Positions 1-9,211 of a DNA stretch of 64,000 nucleotides are shown one piece after another. The notes beneath the pieces were generated by a model, which saw nothing but the letters and a program-made list of their open reading frames with translations, was not told the DNA's origin and searched no databases. The DNA is taken from positions 1-64,000 of the forward strand of contig NZ_JABULH010000007.1 in NCBI RefSeq assembly GCF_013328205.1, read 5' to 3'. Position 1 is the stretch's first letter, and every line of letters begins with the position of its first letter. Origin of the DNA: Sphingomonas hominis. GTDB taxonomy: Bacteria; Pseudomonadota; Alphaproteobacteria; Sphingomonadales; Sphingomonadaceae. The position numbers and the translations under genes were made by a program.

Positions 1-2
1 TG

Positions 3-77
3 GCCAAGATCTGGACTTCAGAGCCAGACCGGTTCATCGTCGACCCGATCCACCAGATGCCGGGACTGAACACCTAG
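3..77 (+). CDS. C-terminal end of an unidentified protein (partial)
   Basis: An open frame enters from the left edge and ends at TAG 75-77. It encodes 24 residues ending DPIHQMPGLNT. The MPG near the end and the general pattern resemble the axial-methionine region of small c-type cytochromes, but the CXXCH part would lie outside the window, so this is only a guess. It could equally be the tail of another small secreted protein. Confidence 0.4.
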   Translation, partial: AKIWTSEPDRFIVDPIHQMPGLNT

Positions 78-91
78 ACGGGGGCAGAGAC

Positions 92-298
92 GTGAGGAGG
101 GTGATCGCGTCGTACTTCGCGCACGGCGTTGCCGTGCTGTTCCCGCTTGTATCGGCGGCCTGCAGTGCTCCTGCGATCGAGCAGAACGACGCGGATGCTG
201 CTACGCGCGCTCCACAAGCGACCATGCGCAACGCGATCGACGACGTCGAGGCCGCGGAGGCCGCCGTCGCTGACGCAGCGCCAGCCAACCGAAACTAG
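92..298 (+). CDS. small putative exported or lipid-anchored protein
   Basis: This 68-residue frame starts with GTG 15 nt after the preceding stop. The N-terminus is MRRVIASYF followed by a hydrophobic stretch ending VSAACSAP, which could be a signal peptide with a poor lipobox around Cys23. The remainder is Ala- and Asp-rich and low in complexity. Its position directly behind the upstream stop suggests a short operon. I do not recognise a family. High-GC DNA makes chance frames common, so this could be spurious. Confidence 0.35.
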   Translation: MRRVIASYFAHGVAVLFPLVSAACSAPAIEQNDADAATRAPQATMRNAIDDVEAAEAAVADAAPANRN

Positions 299-416
299 CG
301 CGAGCGAAACTCTCGTTGAGGTACGTCTGCTTCACCCCGTTCTGGCCTGTATGACATCGGCCTGATCGGCCCATTGCTGCATCCGATCGCCTCCGACAGC
401 ATGTCGTGGGTGGAAG

Positions 417-2237
417 TCAGGCGACCAATGCCAACCTGTTCCGGCCCTCGTGCTTCGCACGGTACAGCGCCGTATCGGTGCGGGCGAGTAACTCGGCCGG
501 CTCGATGCTCGCAGCGAGCGGCGACAGGCCGGCGCTGACCGTCACGCGCACCGGCTCGCCTGCCGCCGAGCGCATTTCCGTCGAGGCCAGCCGCTGCCGA
601 ATTCGGTCGCAGACCAGATGTGCCTGTTCGGGCGTCGCACCGCCCAGCAGGATTGCGAATTCCTCACCGCCCAGGCGGACCGCGAGGTCACCATCCCTGA
701 TGCTCGCTTGCAGCAACTGGGCAAAGCCTCGCAGAACCTCGTCACCGGTCGCGTGGCCGTGCTGGTCGTTAACGCGCTTGAAGTGATCGAGGTCGAACAG
801 CGCAAGGCAGCCGACCGCGCTGCCGCTGCCGACCGCCGCGAGCCGGTCGGCGAGCGCCACGTCGAACGCTCGACGATTGCCGAGCCCGGTCAGCGGATCG
901 GTGATCGCCTGTAGCGTCAGCGCTTCGGTCGCCTTCCTGCGTTCGTTGATTTCGCGGACGATGCTCACGGTTCCCGTGACGCGGCCATCATCGCCGATGG
1001 TGGCTCTCATGTGACTTTCGACCCAGGAGACGCTCCCGTCCTTGCGAACCACGCGGTACTCCGCGACCGCGCGCTGATCCTCCGCGGCCAAGGCCCGGGT
1101 GCGCGTCTCGATCACCATCGGCAGATCGTCGACATGAACCAGATCGAGCGCCGACCGCCCGTTCAGTTCCTCTGCCGTATAGCCCGATGCCTGAATGACC
1201 GACGGCGAGGCATAGCGGATCGTGCCGTCGACGCCGAGGCGCATGACGATGTCGCCGGTCCGGTCGAGCACGAGCCGATGCAGCGTCTCGGCAGCCTTCA
1301 GACGCTCGGTCAGCCGCCTGCGCGCCTTGAGCTCGGCGGCGATGGGCAGCAGGATCAGGACCACGGTCGCGAAATAGACCTGCAGAACCTGCAGTTTGAC
1401 CCCCATCGCGCCGGCGAGAAGCGTCGTCGGCCCGAGACCCGCAAGCGAGCAGCCCATGCCGATGCTCATCAGCAGGACGACAGAAGCGACCGCGCCGAAG
1501 CGACCGAGCCGGAACGTCGCCGCGATCATCGGCAGGAGGGGGAGCATGACGAGTGGGATATCGTTCTGGCCGAACGTAACGGCGCAGGCGCCGGCAACTG
1601 CGCCAAGTAGCCCGACTGCCTCGAACGCGTCGTGGCGCGACGCAGTGCTGCGCCAGCGGCTGAGGTTGCCACGGAACATCAGCACCAGGGGAGGGGCGAG
1701 CGCAATGAGCCCGAGCGCGTGACCGGCGTACCAGTCGAGTGCAGCGGTCCGAAGCGGAATGCCGCTCGCGTAGTGGGCAAGCCAACCACCCAGGACCGCA
1801 CCTGTCGCTGGGATCAGCGCGCCGGCGATCGCAAGGAAGCGCGAGACTTCGCCGATCGACTGAAAGCGCCCGATCCGCCGGCAAACGCGCTTCAGCAACC
1901 AGGCTGCGGCAAATGCCTCGCCGACCGATATGCAGGCGAGGGGGACGGCAACGCCGCGACCAAAGCCGAACATCGCGGCGGCGAGAACGCCGGCAGGCAG
2001 GCAGCTGAGGACAAGAAGGGACCATCGATGGCGCGGCGAGGCCACCAGTTTGGCAAACAGCACAGCGCCTGCGGGCCAGACGATGGCAACGCCGCCCCCG
2101 AAGCGGGTCAGCTGCAGCGTCAGCGCGGCACATGCGAAATAGGCGAAGGCGAGGCCAAAGACTTCGATAGCGCGCGTCAGGCTGATCGGGGCAGGCGATC
2201 TGAACATCCGGATGTGGTAAACAGCGAAGCTTGGCAA
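417..2237 (-). CDS. MASE1-PAS-GGDEF diguanylate cyclase
   Basis: A 606-residue inner-membrane signalling protein. Residues about 10-300 form a multi-span MASE1-like sensor region. A PAS/PAC pair follows at about 315-435 (DIVMRLGVDGTIRYASPS; later RKDGSVSWVESHMRA). The C-terminus is a GGDEF domain starting DPLTGLGNRRAFD. The active site is GGEEF at residues 523-527, so cyclic-di-GMP synthesis from GTP is expected. An RDGD motif five residues upstream matches the product-inhibition I-site (RxxD). No EAL domain is present. The ligand sensed by MASE1/PAS is unknown. An alternative start (MFRSPAP) lies 10 codons downstream. The gene stands alone, convergent with the small gene to its left. Confidence 0.93.
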   Translation of the reverse strand: MPSFAVYHIRMFRSPAPISLTRAIEVFGLAFAYFACAALTLQLTRFGGGVAIVWPAGAVLFAKLVASPRHRWSLLVLSCLPAGVLAAAMFGFGRGVAVPLACISVGEAFAAAWLLKRVCRRIGRFQSIGEVSRFLAIAGALIPATGAVLGGWLAHYASGIPLRTAALDWYAGHALGLIALAPPLVLMFRGNLSRWRSTASRHDAFEAVGLLGAVAGACAVTFGQNDIPLVMLPLLPMIAATFRLGRFGAVASVVLLMSIGMGCSLAGLGPTTLLAGAMGVKLQVLQVYFATVVLILLPIAAELKARRRLTERLKAAETLHRLVLDRTGDIVMRLGVDGTIRYASPSVIQASGYTAEELNGRSALDLVHVDDLPMVIETRTRALAAEDQRAVAEYRVVRKDGSVSWVESHMRATIGDDGRVTGTVSIVREINERRKATEALTLQAITDPLTGLGNRRAFDVALADRLAAVGSGSAVGCLALFDLDHFKRVNDQHGHATGDEVLRGFAQLLQASIRDGDLAVRLGGEEFAILLGGATPEQAHLVCDRIRQRLASTEMRSAAGEPVRVTVSAGLSPLAASIEPAELLARTDTALYRAKHEGRNRLALVA

Positions 2238-2410
2238 AGCCTTACTCCGGTCGCCGCTCGTCGTTTTTCACCCGCGAAAGTGCCGAGTGGACGGCAAGCT
2301 GCGCCACATCCGAACAGGGAAGCTATCGTCCACACCGAGCCAGCGCCGCCAGACGATCCCGTGACCCCTCCCGTGTTGAGTAGGCGACGTCCAGTCGGCA
2401 TGACCGGAAC

Positions 2411-2941
2411 ATGCGCCGCAAGCCACCGCCTCGAGTTCTGCAACCTCGCCTGAGTGAGAACGAGAAGCGCGATCTGTCGCCGACATTGCCTTCCATGGAC
2501 GATCGTGCCGATCTGAGAGCCAGGGCAACGTACGCGGGCTATGCCAAGCACAAGCGCGATCCTTACGCCTGGGGACTGGAGCCCTTCCGCGGTCGCGCAC
2601 CGGACCGGACCTTCTGCGAGGACAGCGGCTTCGGGATCGCCGATCAGGTTCGTATTCCGCAGCTGCTGCGGCGAGGGATTGACGCCGGGCTGTTCGGAGA
2701 CCTGATCCGCCAAGGTGATCCAACGATGCTATGGACGCTGGATGACGACGGCTGGATCTACGAGCTGCGGCAGACCATTCCGGGCCGCGCGGTGTACCAC
2801 GGCTATCCGTTGCTGCCGACCAATGCGCTGGGCCGCAAGGTGATAGCCCGGTTCGAAAGCTGGTATCTGTCACGGCCTCGGGCGCAGCGACAGCCAGTCA
2901 TCCTCGCCGCGTTGCGAGGCGCCCAGGAGCGGTATAGATAG
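2411..2941 (+). CDS. hypothetical protein, first gene of a two-gene cassette
   Basis: A soluble protein of 176 residues, or 148 if the ATG at 2495 (MDDRADLRARATYAGYAKH) is used. I favour the later start because the first 28 residues look unstructured. The core has recurrent aromatic/charged motifs (RDPYAWGLEPFRG, LWTLDDDGWIYELRQT, YHGYPLLPTNALG) and no membrane segment. I cannot assign a family. The stop is followed after 4 nt by the GTG of the next gene, so the two are almost certainly co-transcribed. The partner is a degenerate ImmA/IrrE-like protein; this product may be its regulator, substrate or partner, but that is inference. Confidence 0.7.
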   Translation: MRRKPPPRVLQPRLSENEKRDLSPTLPSMDDRADLRARATYAGYAKHKRDPYAWGLEPFRGRAPDRTFCEDSGFGIADQVRIPQLLRRGIDAGLFGDLIRQGDPTMLWTLDDDGWIYELRQTIPGRAVYHGYPLLPTNALGRKVIARFESWYLSRPRAQRQPVILAALRGAQERYR

Positions 2942-2945
2942 AGCT

Positions 2946-4235
2946 GTGAGCTTCGACATCGATCTTGACTGGCCGGCAGGGGGCAGGCGGCAGGGTGTGG
3001 CCGACATCCGGATGGCTGTTGGCGGCACGATCTTCACGCGTCTGCTCGACGAGCATGCAGGACATCGTCGCGACTATTTCCGGGCATCGCCGCTCCTGCT
3101 CGGCTTCTGGTTCGTCGACAATTTCTGGCGGCTGCGCTGGGAGCCGCTCGACGACCCGCATTTCCCGAGCACCGAGTGGCGGCTGCGCCATGAGCTGAGC
3201 GCCGCTTCTGGCGACACCCTCCTCCCGCCCTTCATGATCTACGGAATGGGACCGCGGGTGATGGTGGCGCCGGTTACCGGCGTCGAGGATGACGGCAGCA
3301 TGATCCGCTACCTGCAGGAACGTCCGCTGACGATGCTGTCGGACGAGTTCGAGACCGGTCTCGAGCGCTTCTTCGAGGCGCTGCTTCGCTGCCATGACCT
3401 GCCCGACAGCGCTGTATTCGCCGATCTCGTCGCCCAGCTTGCCCGCGAGCGCGGGGATGACGAGCTCGCCGGATGGCGACGCCTCGAGGCCTGCCTCGGC
3501 TACGATCCCGATCAAGCGCCCGACGCGGTCGTCGAGGCGCTCCTCGGGTTCGAGGAGCGGATCGGCGAGGCGGCGGTGGACGAAGCTGCGCTCGCGACCA
3601 AGGGACAAGCGGCGCCGGTGGCCTTGGAGGCGGTGCTGGAGGCGGTCGATGCCTCGGACGTCGTCGTCGACTTCGCCTCGGTGCAAGGACAGATCGATCC
3701 CACGACGCTGCCCGGTCAAACGCCGTGGCAGGCGGCCGAAGACGCCGCGAACGCGCTACGGGCCACCCTCAATCTCGGCAACACCATTCGCTGGGCCGAT
3801 CTGGGCGACATCCTCCGGGTCCGGTGGCAGTTGCTCAAGGAAGCGACGGCGACGGCGCGGCATCTGCCGTTCGCCGCCAAGACCCAGGACGACGGTTCTC
3901 AGGCGCGACTGGCGCTGGCGATGAAGCCGCTCAATGATCGTCGGTTCGAACTGGCGCGGATGATCGGTGACGAGGTCTGGACAGGCGGTCAGGGCTTCGG
4001 GGTGATCAGTCGGTCGCGGACCGACCGGCAGAAGTTCCAGCGTGCGTTCGCACAGGCGCTGCTCTGTCCGATGGAGGCGCTGCGCGACATTGTCGACGTG
4101 AACCGTCCGACCCGCGAGCAGATCGTGCGGGCCGCCAGCCGTTTCGGGGTGCGCGACAGCGTGATCGTCACGATCCTGCGCAACCGCGGTTATCTGCCGC
4201 GCGAGTCGATGGCCGACTGGCTGGAAGCGGCCTGA
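2946..4235 (+). CDS. degenerate ImmA/IrrE-like protein, second gene of the cassette
   Basis: A 429-residue protein starting with GTG. Residues about 330-420 follow the ImmA/IrrE (COG2856) C-terminal pattern: RRFELARMIGDEVW, then RQKFQRAFAQALLCP, then a helical part ending SVIVTILRNRGYLP. The segment that is FTLAHELGH in active family members reads FELARMIGD here (residues 338-342 RMIGD replace HExxH), so zinc-protease activity is probably lost. The N-terminal 300 residues (GFWFVDNFWRLRWEP, LLPPFMIYGMGPRVMVAPV) are unfamiliar. It pairs with the gene 4 nt upstream and is followed by an AT-rich gap and an insertion sequence, a setting typical of defence or stress cassettes. Confidence 0.75.
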   Translation: MSFDIDLDWPAGGRRQGVADIRMAVGGTIFTRLLDEHAGHRRDYFRASPLLLGFWFVDNFWRLRWEPLDDPHFPSTEWRLRHELSAASGDTLLPPFMIYGMGPRVMVAPVTGVEDDGSMIRYLQERPLTMLSDEFETGLERFFEALLRCHDLPDSAVFADLVAQLARERGDDELAGWRRLEACLGYDPDQAPDAVVEALLGFEERIGEAAVDEAALATKGQAAPVALEAVLEAVDASDVVVDFASVQGQIDPTTLPGQTPWQAAEDAANALRATLNLGNTIRWADLGDILRVRWQLLKEATATARHLPFAAKTQDDGSQARLALAMKPLNDRRFELARMIGDEVWTGGQGFGVISRSRTDRQKFQRAFAQALLCPMEALRDIVDVNRPTREQIVRAASRFGVRDSVIVTILRNRGYLPRESMADWLEAA

Positions 4236-4404
4236 CTGCCGGCCGAAAGCGCCCGGCGTTTTACATAATCTATGTTATCAATCTTGTACGTTTGTAAGCG
4301 CTAAGTACAAATGGCACCATCCTGCTAGATAGAAACGGCACTGCCGGTGCTGTCAGCGGATCGCCGGTGTCATAGCCTTCCTCGGCAACGAGGACGCGCA
4401 TGGT
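4236..4404. other. AT-rich gap, probably containing the left end of the ISNCY-like element
   Basis: About 170 bp with clearly lower GC than its surroundings, for example the stretch at 4260-4330. Two similar short motifs, TACAAATGGCACC (about 4306-4318) and TAGAAACGGCACTG (about 4330-4343), could be subterminal transposase sites. I could not define an inverted-repeat partner downstream with confidence. Confidence 0.3.
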
Positions 4405-5835
4405 ATGACGGTGCTGACGATGAGTGCTGCAGAGATCACCCGGTTCAACACGCTGATGCGGCTCGACCGCGGCGAGATCCGGATCCCGGACGCGATGGAG
4501 CTGCTGGGCCTACAGCGGCGGCAAATCTACCGGCTGCTCGATCGCCTGCGACAGGAAGGCGCTGCGGGTCTCGTGTCGCGCAAACGTGGGCGACCGAGCA
4601 ATCGGCGCTACAGCGATGCCTTTCGCGCCGAGGTGGTCGCGCTGGTGCGAGAAAACTATGCCGACTTTGGGCCGACGCTCGCGCGCGAGTATCTCGCCGA
4701 GCGCCACGGCCTTGGCTTGTCTTGCGAGACGCTCCGGCAGATCATGATGGAAGCCGGGCTTTGGAAGGACCGCGCCGCCAGGCGCCCTCGCCCCTACCAG
4801 CCTCGCTACCGGCGCGACTGTCGCGGTGAGCTGGTCCAGGTCGATGGTTCGAAACACTGGTGGTTCGAGGGCCGCGGCCCGCAATGTACGCTGCTGGTGT
4901 TCATAGACGATGCCACGAGCGAGCTGATGCACCTCGAGATGGTCGAGAGCGAGAGCACGTTCTCCTACATGCGCGCGACGCGCACGTACCTCGAGCGGCA
5001 CGGCAAGCCGGTCGCTTTTTACACGGACAAGCACAGTGCGTTCCGCAACAACACGGCCTCGGCGAATGGCGACGGCATGACCCATCTTGGACGCGCGTTG
5101 GACCGGCTGAACATCGACTTGATCTGCGCGAACTCGCCGCAAGCGAAGGGGCGCGTCGAGCGGGCCAACGCGACGCTGCAGGACCGGCTCGTCAAGGCGA
5201 TGCGGCTCCACCGCATCGACACCATGGACCAAGCCAACGCCTTCCTCCCCTCCTATATGGCGCAGCACAACCAACGGTTCGCCAAGGCGCCGTTCGACCC
5301 GCGCGATCTGCACCGGCCGCTCGCCATCCACGAGAACCTCGAAGCCGAGATGGTATGGCGCGAGCAGCGCACCGTCACCGGCGCCCTCACCCTCCACTAC
5401 AACAAGGCGATGTTCATCCTGGAGCCGACCCTGGTCGCACAGGGGCTCGCGCGCAAGAAGGTGGATGTGTGCGAATATCCGGACGGCCGGCTCGAGATCC
5501 AGCACGAGGGTGAGACCCTGCCCTATCGCGTCTTCGACAAGATGCGCAGGGTGAACCAAGCGCCGGTGGTCGACAGCAAACACCTGGACGCCGCTCTGGC
5601 GCTCGCCCATGCCATCCAGCAGGTCCAGCCGCACCACGCCAAGCGCAACAACCACGAGCCCGCGCGTACCGCTCAGCCCAGCGGGATGTTCAAGGCCCCC
5701 TCGCCCGTCCCCCCTGGGCCTAAGCTGGATCGCCGCAAACTGGGCAATCAGCGCCTGAAGCGAGGCCTTCGCCTCTCCAACGACGACCTCGTCGCGCGCG
5801 GCCTGGGCGAGTATGTCCGCCAACACATCGGATGA
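4405..5835 (+). CDS. ISNCY-type DDE transposase
   Basis: A 476-residue transposase. The N-terminus carries a helix-turn-helix region (AMELLGLQRRQIYRLLDRL). An integrase-core (rve) domain follows, with acidic residues in VQVDGSKHWW, VFIDDATSE, FYTDKHSAF and GRVERANATL. Full length and an intact DDE set suggest it could be functional. The start used is the ATG in an ATGACGGTG context; MSAAEITRF a few codons later is an alternative. The family call (ISNCY) rests on overall sequence pattern. I could not identify the terminal inverted repeats, so element boundaries are unknown. Confidence 0.85.
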   Translation: MTVLTMSAAEITRFNTLMRLDRGEIRIPDAMELLGLQRRQIYRLLDRLRQEGAAGLVSRKRGRPSNRRYSDAFRAEVVALVRENYADFGPTLAREYLAERHGLGLSCETLRQIMMEAGLWKDRAARRPRPYQPRYRRDCRGELVQVDGSKHWWFEGRGPQCTLLVFIDDATSELMHLEMVESESTFSYMRATRTYLERHGKPVAFYTDKHSAFRNNTASANGDGMTHLGRALDRLNIDLICANSPQAKGRVERANATLQDRLVKAMRLHRIDTMDQANAFLPSYMAQHNQRFAKAPFDPRDLHRPLAIHENLEAEMVWREQRTVTGALTLHYNKAMFILEPTLVAQGLARKKVDVCEYPDGRLEIQHEGETLPYRVFDKMRRVNQAPVVDSKHLDAALALAHAIQQVQPHHAKRNNHEPARTAQPSGMFKAPSPVPPGPKLDRRKLGNQRLKRGLRLSNDDLVARGLGEYVRQHIG

Positions 5836-6169
5836 CCGAAGGCTGTGCCTGTCGGCGCCTCAAACGCGATGGAGTTTTGAGTGCTTCTAAGCAGACACGC
5901 GGTAAAGCCTGCACGGGAGTGCCCTGTGTCCCCTCAGCCTGGGTGGACGCTGGGCGAACCAACATGTATCTTAGGCGTTGGAGGACCAGGATGCGCGTGA
6001 ATACCAGCACTTCGATGCGTTTGGCCCGCCGGGTCAAAAGCAGGTACGGCACATGGCAGGCCGTGCGACAGGCGTCGCGCGTCGAGAACGGCGTGTACGT
6101 CGTGAGCGCTAACGCGGCCACCGATAGCGACAAGCAGGACGGCTCAATTCCCGTCACGGCATAACCGGC
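5836..6169. other. 334-bp gap without a convincing gene
   Basis: It lies between the transposase and the next membrane-protein gene and probably contains the right end of the insertion sequence (GGGAGTGCCCTGTGTCCCC near 5919-5937). A 110-codon frame crosses it, but its product is basic and low in complexity with no recognisable domain, so I do not call it. Confidence 0.4.
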
Positions 6170-6943
6170 TTGGCCTTCAGCTACTCGCTTTTTCTCGTTC
6201 TGCTGCTGATCTTCCCGGGCCTGTGCTTCTGGGCTGGCTGGCGTGCCGGCGAACGAACCGACTTCCTGAGCCCGTCGCCGGATCGACCGAACTCCACCCT
6301 TACGCTGTTCATGGTGGTCTTCGGCACCATTGTAGGACATCTGCTAGGAACGGGCTTCTTCGCTCTGCAAACGGCCTGGTGTCAGACAACCGGCTTCTGT
6401 GTCGGTGTCGGCTTCGACCCCAACATATACCGCGCCTTGTTGCGGGGTGCTTCCGATGCTCGAGGCGCGACAGACTTTGCATTGGAAGCATGGCTATTGG
6501 CGATGCTCCTCATCGGCGTGGTGACAGGCGTCGTCGCCCAGTGGCTCGTGCAGCGCGACGCCGTGAGTGGCAAGACGGACCCCATCGCGTTCGGATGGCT
6601 CAACCCCGCCGTGCAGGCGGTCAAAAAAGGCGACTCCTTCGTCGTCGCCTATGTGCTTACCAAGACCAGCCACGACGGCTTCATCGTGGCTTATGAGGGC
6701 ACGGTTCAGCAGCTCGCGCTCGACGAAGACCAGTCGATCAAGCTGGTCATCCTCAACGACGTCGACCGTTTCCTGGTCAAAATTTCTGAGAGCGGCCTAG
6801 ACCGGGTCGACACAAGCTCGACGCCGATCACCCAATTGCAGGTGACAGCGGCCGAGATTGCAAATGTGGCACTGGAGGTCGTGCAGGCGCCAGCTGCGGA
6901 TGTTGAGGCCGTCGCACAAGAGGACGCGGCTGAACGGAGCTGA
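6170..6943 (+). CDS. membrane protein of unknown function (possibly DUF6338-like)
   Basis: A 257-residue protein starting with TTG, the only start codon after the in-frame TAG at 6125-6127. Three hydrophobic helices are visible: about residues 4-25, 45-68 and 108-126. A soluble part follows (DSFVVAYVLTKTSHDGFIVAYEGTV ... LVILNDVDRFLVKISE) that resembles a small beta-rich cytoplasmic domain. The layout of two to three N-terminal helices plus a C-terminal beta domain recalls DUF6338 proteins of phage-defence neighbourhoods, but I cannot confirm membership. The last 40 residues are Ala/Glu/Val-rich and probably disordered. It has no clear operon partner. Confidence 0.65.
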   Translation: MAFSYSLFLVLLLIFPGLCFWAGWRAGERTDFLSPSPDRPNSTLTLFMVVFGTIVGHLLGTGFFALQTAWCQTTGFCVGVGFDPNIYRALLRGASDARGATDFALEAWLLAMLLIGVVTGVVAQWLVQRDAVSGKTDPIAFGWLNPAVQAVKKGDSFVVAYVLTKTSHDGFIVAYEGTVQQLALDEDQSIKLVILNDVDRFLVKISESGLDRVDTSSTPITQLQVTAAEIANVALEVVQAPAADVEAVAQEDAAERS

Positions 6944-7068
6944 CCAGCTTCACGGTCAGCCGAACCGCGCTGGCCAAACCCGTCTCGAAAAGGATGGTGA
7001 AGAGAGAATGTAGTCGGCTTCTCAAAACCTATGTCTAAGGGTGCTGGTGATATCCGAACGACTGTTGG

Positions 7069-7791
7069 TCACTTCGGCGCGAGCGCGAAATCGACCCGCG
7101 CCGCGACCACGCCGTTGTTCGTGCCGGCCATGACGGGCGGGGCGGCGCTCTGCATCGCGACCACGGGCGGCGGTGCTACGGGCATCGCCGTCATATCGCC
7201 GGCCTGCGGTAATTCGCCGCCAGTGCCGCCATCCCGGATCGAAAGCACCCGCACGATATGCAGCCCGGCCGCGGCGGCATATGCGTCCGCTTTCGCGCGT
7301 GCGGTTTTGTAGGCATTTCCGTAGCCGGTGAGGTTCGCCTTTTCCGGATCGGCGACCGAAAGGTCGGGGCCGGACACGATGTTGGCACCGGCGTCAGTGA
7401 CGGCGGCGATCGCCGCGCCTACTGCGCCGGTGTCGCGCATCCGAACGGTGACGCTGTTGGCGACCTCGTACTGTCCCTTGTTCGCGCCCCAAGTGATGCG
7501 GTTCACCGACAGATTGCGAGTTTGGATATCCCGTTGGGCGACGCCTAACTTTGCCAGTGCCTGCGTGATCGCGGTCATGGTGCGAGCGTTCCGTTCGGAC
7601 GCGCCGCGGGCATCCGCGGCGATGCTCGACAAGCCGGCGGTGAACAGCGCTTGGTCAGGCGTCGCCTCGGTGCGGCCGGTGCCCGTCACCGACAACAGCG
7701 TCTCGCCCGGCTGAAGGCCGATCGGATCGGGGGTGGCGTTGCAAGCGCCGAGACCAGCGCATAGCGGCGCGACCCAGATCAGACTCCTCAT
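7069..7791 (-). CDS. SIMPL-domain (DUF541) lipoprotein
   Basis: A 240-residue periplasmic or outer-membrane lipoprotein. The signal peptide ends in the lipobox LGAC, with the acylated cysteine at residue 17. The body is a SIMPL/DUF541 domain: LLSVTGTGRTEATPDQALFTAGLSS at the start, then SERNARTMTAITQALAKLGV and DIQTRNLSV, with a C-terminal Pro/Ala-rich linker before VVAARVDFALAPK. The family includes oxidative-stress and periplasmic proteins of uncertain biochemical role. It is transcribed alone, with the truncated MFS gene 130 bp upstream on the same strand. Confidence 0.88.
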   Translation of the reverse strand: MRSLIWVAPLCAGLGACNATPDPIGLQPGETLLSVTGTGRTEATPDQALFTAGLSSIAADARGASERNARTMTAITQALAKLGVAQRDIQTRNLSVNRITWGANKGQYEVANSVTVRMRDTGAVGAAIAAVTDAGANIVSGPDLSVADPEKANLTGYGNAYKTARAKADAYAAAAGLHIVRVLSIRDGGTGGELPQAGDMTAMPVAPPPVVAMQSAAPPVMAGTNNGVVAARVDFALAPK

Positions 7792-7923
7792 CCGCGTTCT
7801 TCCTTCTCGTTCTCTACCTGGAAGACACGTCTATCGATACGGTCGAGGTTTTCCCATTGGGATGCTAATTTTGGGACAACGAAAGGTCAGCCCAGGATAG
7901 GTGTTCCTATAACTACGCCATCC

Positions 7924-8590
7924 TCAAGCTGAAGCTTTTGCCACTGCCGCTCTCGCGCATAGTGGTACAAGGCAGAGTAGAGCCGCCAGCATCCAGAAAG
8001 CGGCCGTTAGGCCGGTATGCCCCGCGACGAAACCGATCGCAGCCGGACCTGCCAGGATGCCGGCGTAGCCAACCGTCGTAATCGAGGCGACGGCAAGCTC
8101 AGGCGGCATCGCGTTCTGTGCGCCAGCCTGGCGAAACAATACCGGCACCGTGTTCGATGCACCAAGTCCGATCAACATCAGACCCAACATGGCGACCACG
8201 GCAACCGGTGCGAGCAGCATGATCCCGTAGCCCATGAGCGCCAGCAAGCCGCCCCAAAACATGGTCTGACGATCACCAATTCGAGCCACCACCCGATCGC
8301 CGGTGAGCCGCCCTGCGGTCATCGCAATAGCGAAGACACTATATCCAAGGCCCGCTTGATCGGGTGCCAGCAATCCCTTGCCGGCAAGGAGCAGCGCACC
8401 CCAGTCGAGAATAGCCCCCTCCGTCAGGAAGGTAATCGCGGCGAGTAGCGCCAGGAGAACCACAATACCGCGCGGCACGACGAAAAGCGGCGCTTGTTCG
8501 GCACGCGGCGTAACGATGAACCGTGATGCGGCAACTGCCAGTGCGGCAAGCATCAGTGCGGTCGCAACGAGTGTTCCGGCGAGCGCGCTT
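7924..8590 (-). pseudogene. MFS transporter, C-terminal half only
   Basis: About 220 residues from the second half of a major facilitator transporter, with roughly six membrane helices. Recognisable parts are VVLLALLAAITFLTEGAILDW, GYSVFAIAMTAGRLTGDRVV and GLGASNTVPVLFRQAGAQN. An intact relative would have about 390 residues and 12 helices. The N-terminal half is missing: the frame runs at about 8590 straight into the cut end of an IS21 istA gene. The loss is therefore linked to the IS21 rearrangement. It cannot make a normal transporter; its substrate is unknown. Confidence 0.85.
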
Positions 8591-9116
8591 AGGCGCGCAG
8601 ATACATCGTCCGCGACGCGCACAGCTGGACATGCGCGACCTTCACGCGCATCGGCTTGCCCGAGATCTCGACGTCCTCGTGGCTCCAGTCGAACTGGTAA
8701 GCCTCGCCCGGCCGGAATAGCAGCGGGATGAACGCCGGCGCATTCATTACGTCGCGACGCCGCGCCTGCCGCCAGCGCGCCGCATAACGGCGCACCGCAT
8801 CATACGAGCCGTCGAACCCCTCGCGTAGCAGCAGGTCGTGGATACGGGTGAGGCGCAGCTTCTCCCGCCGCGGCCGTGCCTCATCTTCCTCCAGCAACGC
8901 GTCCAGTCGCGATTGAAACGGCCCCAGCTTAGGCAGCGGCTGTACCTCCCGCCGATACCCCATGTCCGCCTCCGGCGCCCGGATCGCCTTACGCACCACC
9001 TTGCGCGACAGGTGCAGGTCCCGCGCTATCGCCTTGATGGCCTTCCCAGACGCGTGCTCGCGCCGGATCCTCAACACCGTCTCCAATACCAGCATCCCGA
9101 TCTCGCCGCCTGACAC
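8589..9116 (-). pseudogene. istA: IS21-family istA transposase, N-terminal fragment
   Basis: The first 175 residues of an IstA-type transposase, starting with GTG at 9116. It includes the N-terminal helix-turn-helix (AIKAIARDLHLSRKVVRKAIR) and the start of the integrase domain (YQFDWSHEDVEISGKPMRVKVAHVQL). It stops just after RTMYLRA, where an intact IstA would continue for more than 300 residues. The break coincides with the MFS remnant. The matching istB and right end are not adjacent; a separate istB remnant lies at 15.4-15.86 kb in the same orientation. Confidence 0.85.
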
Positions 9117-9150
9117 ACCGCCAAGCGAGCAGCCTAGACCACCGGGATGA

Positions 9151-9211
9151 GGGGTCCTTTTTCGACGCCGATCACCCCGCTACCGGGGTCCTTTTTCCAC
9201 GCCGATCCACA
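9151..9211 (-). repeat. IS21 left end with two tandem terminal repeats
   Basis: Two near-identical units, at 9151-9172 and 9185-9206, contain GGGTCCTTTTTCGACGCCGAT or its variant with TTTTTCCACG. Read from outside, the element begins TGTGGATCGGCG at 9211. The same TGT..ATCGGCGT..AAAA.GGACCCC pattern occurs at 15229, the opposite end type, so these are the terminal inverted repeats of one IS21 family member. Confidence 0.8.

Noticed and set aside
4510-5826. 438-codon antisense frame across the ISNCY transposase
   Set aside because: Shadow of the transposase; low-complexity Arg/Val/Leu-rich product with no domain.
5832-6164. 110-codon frame after the transposase
   Set aside because: Basic, unstructured product with no recognisable motif; it overlaps the likely IS end.
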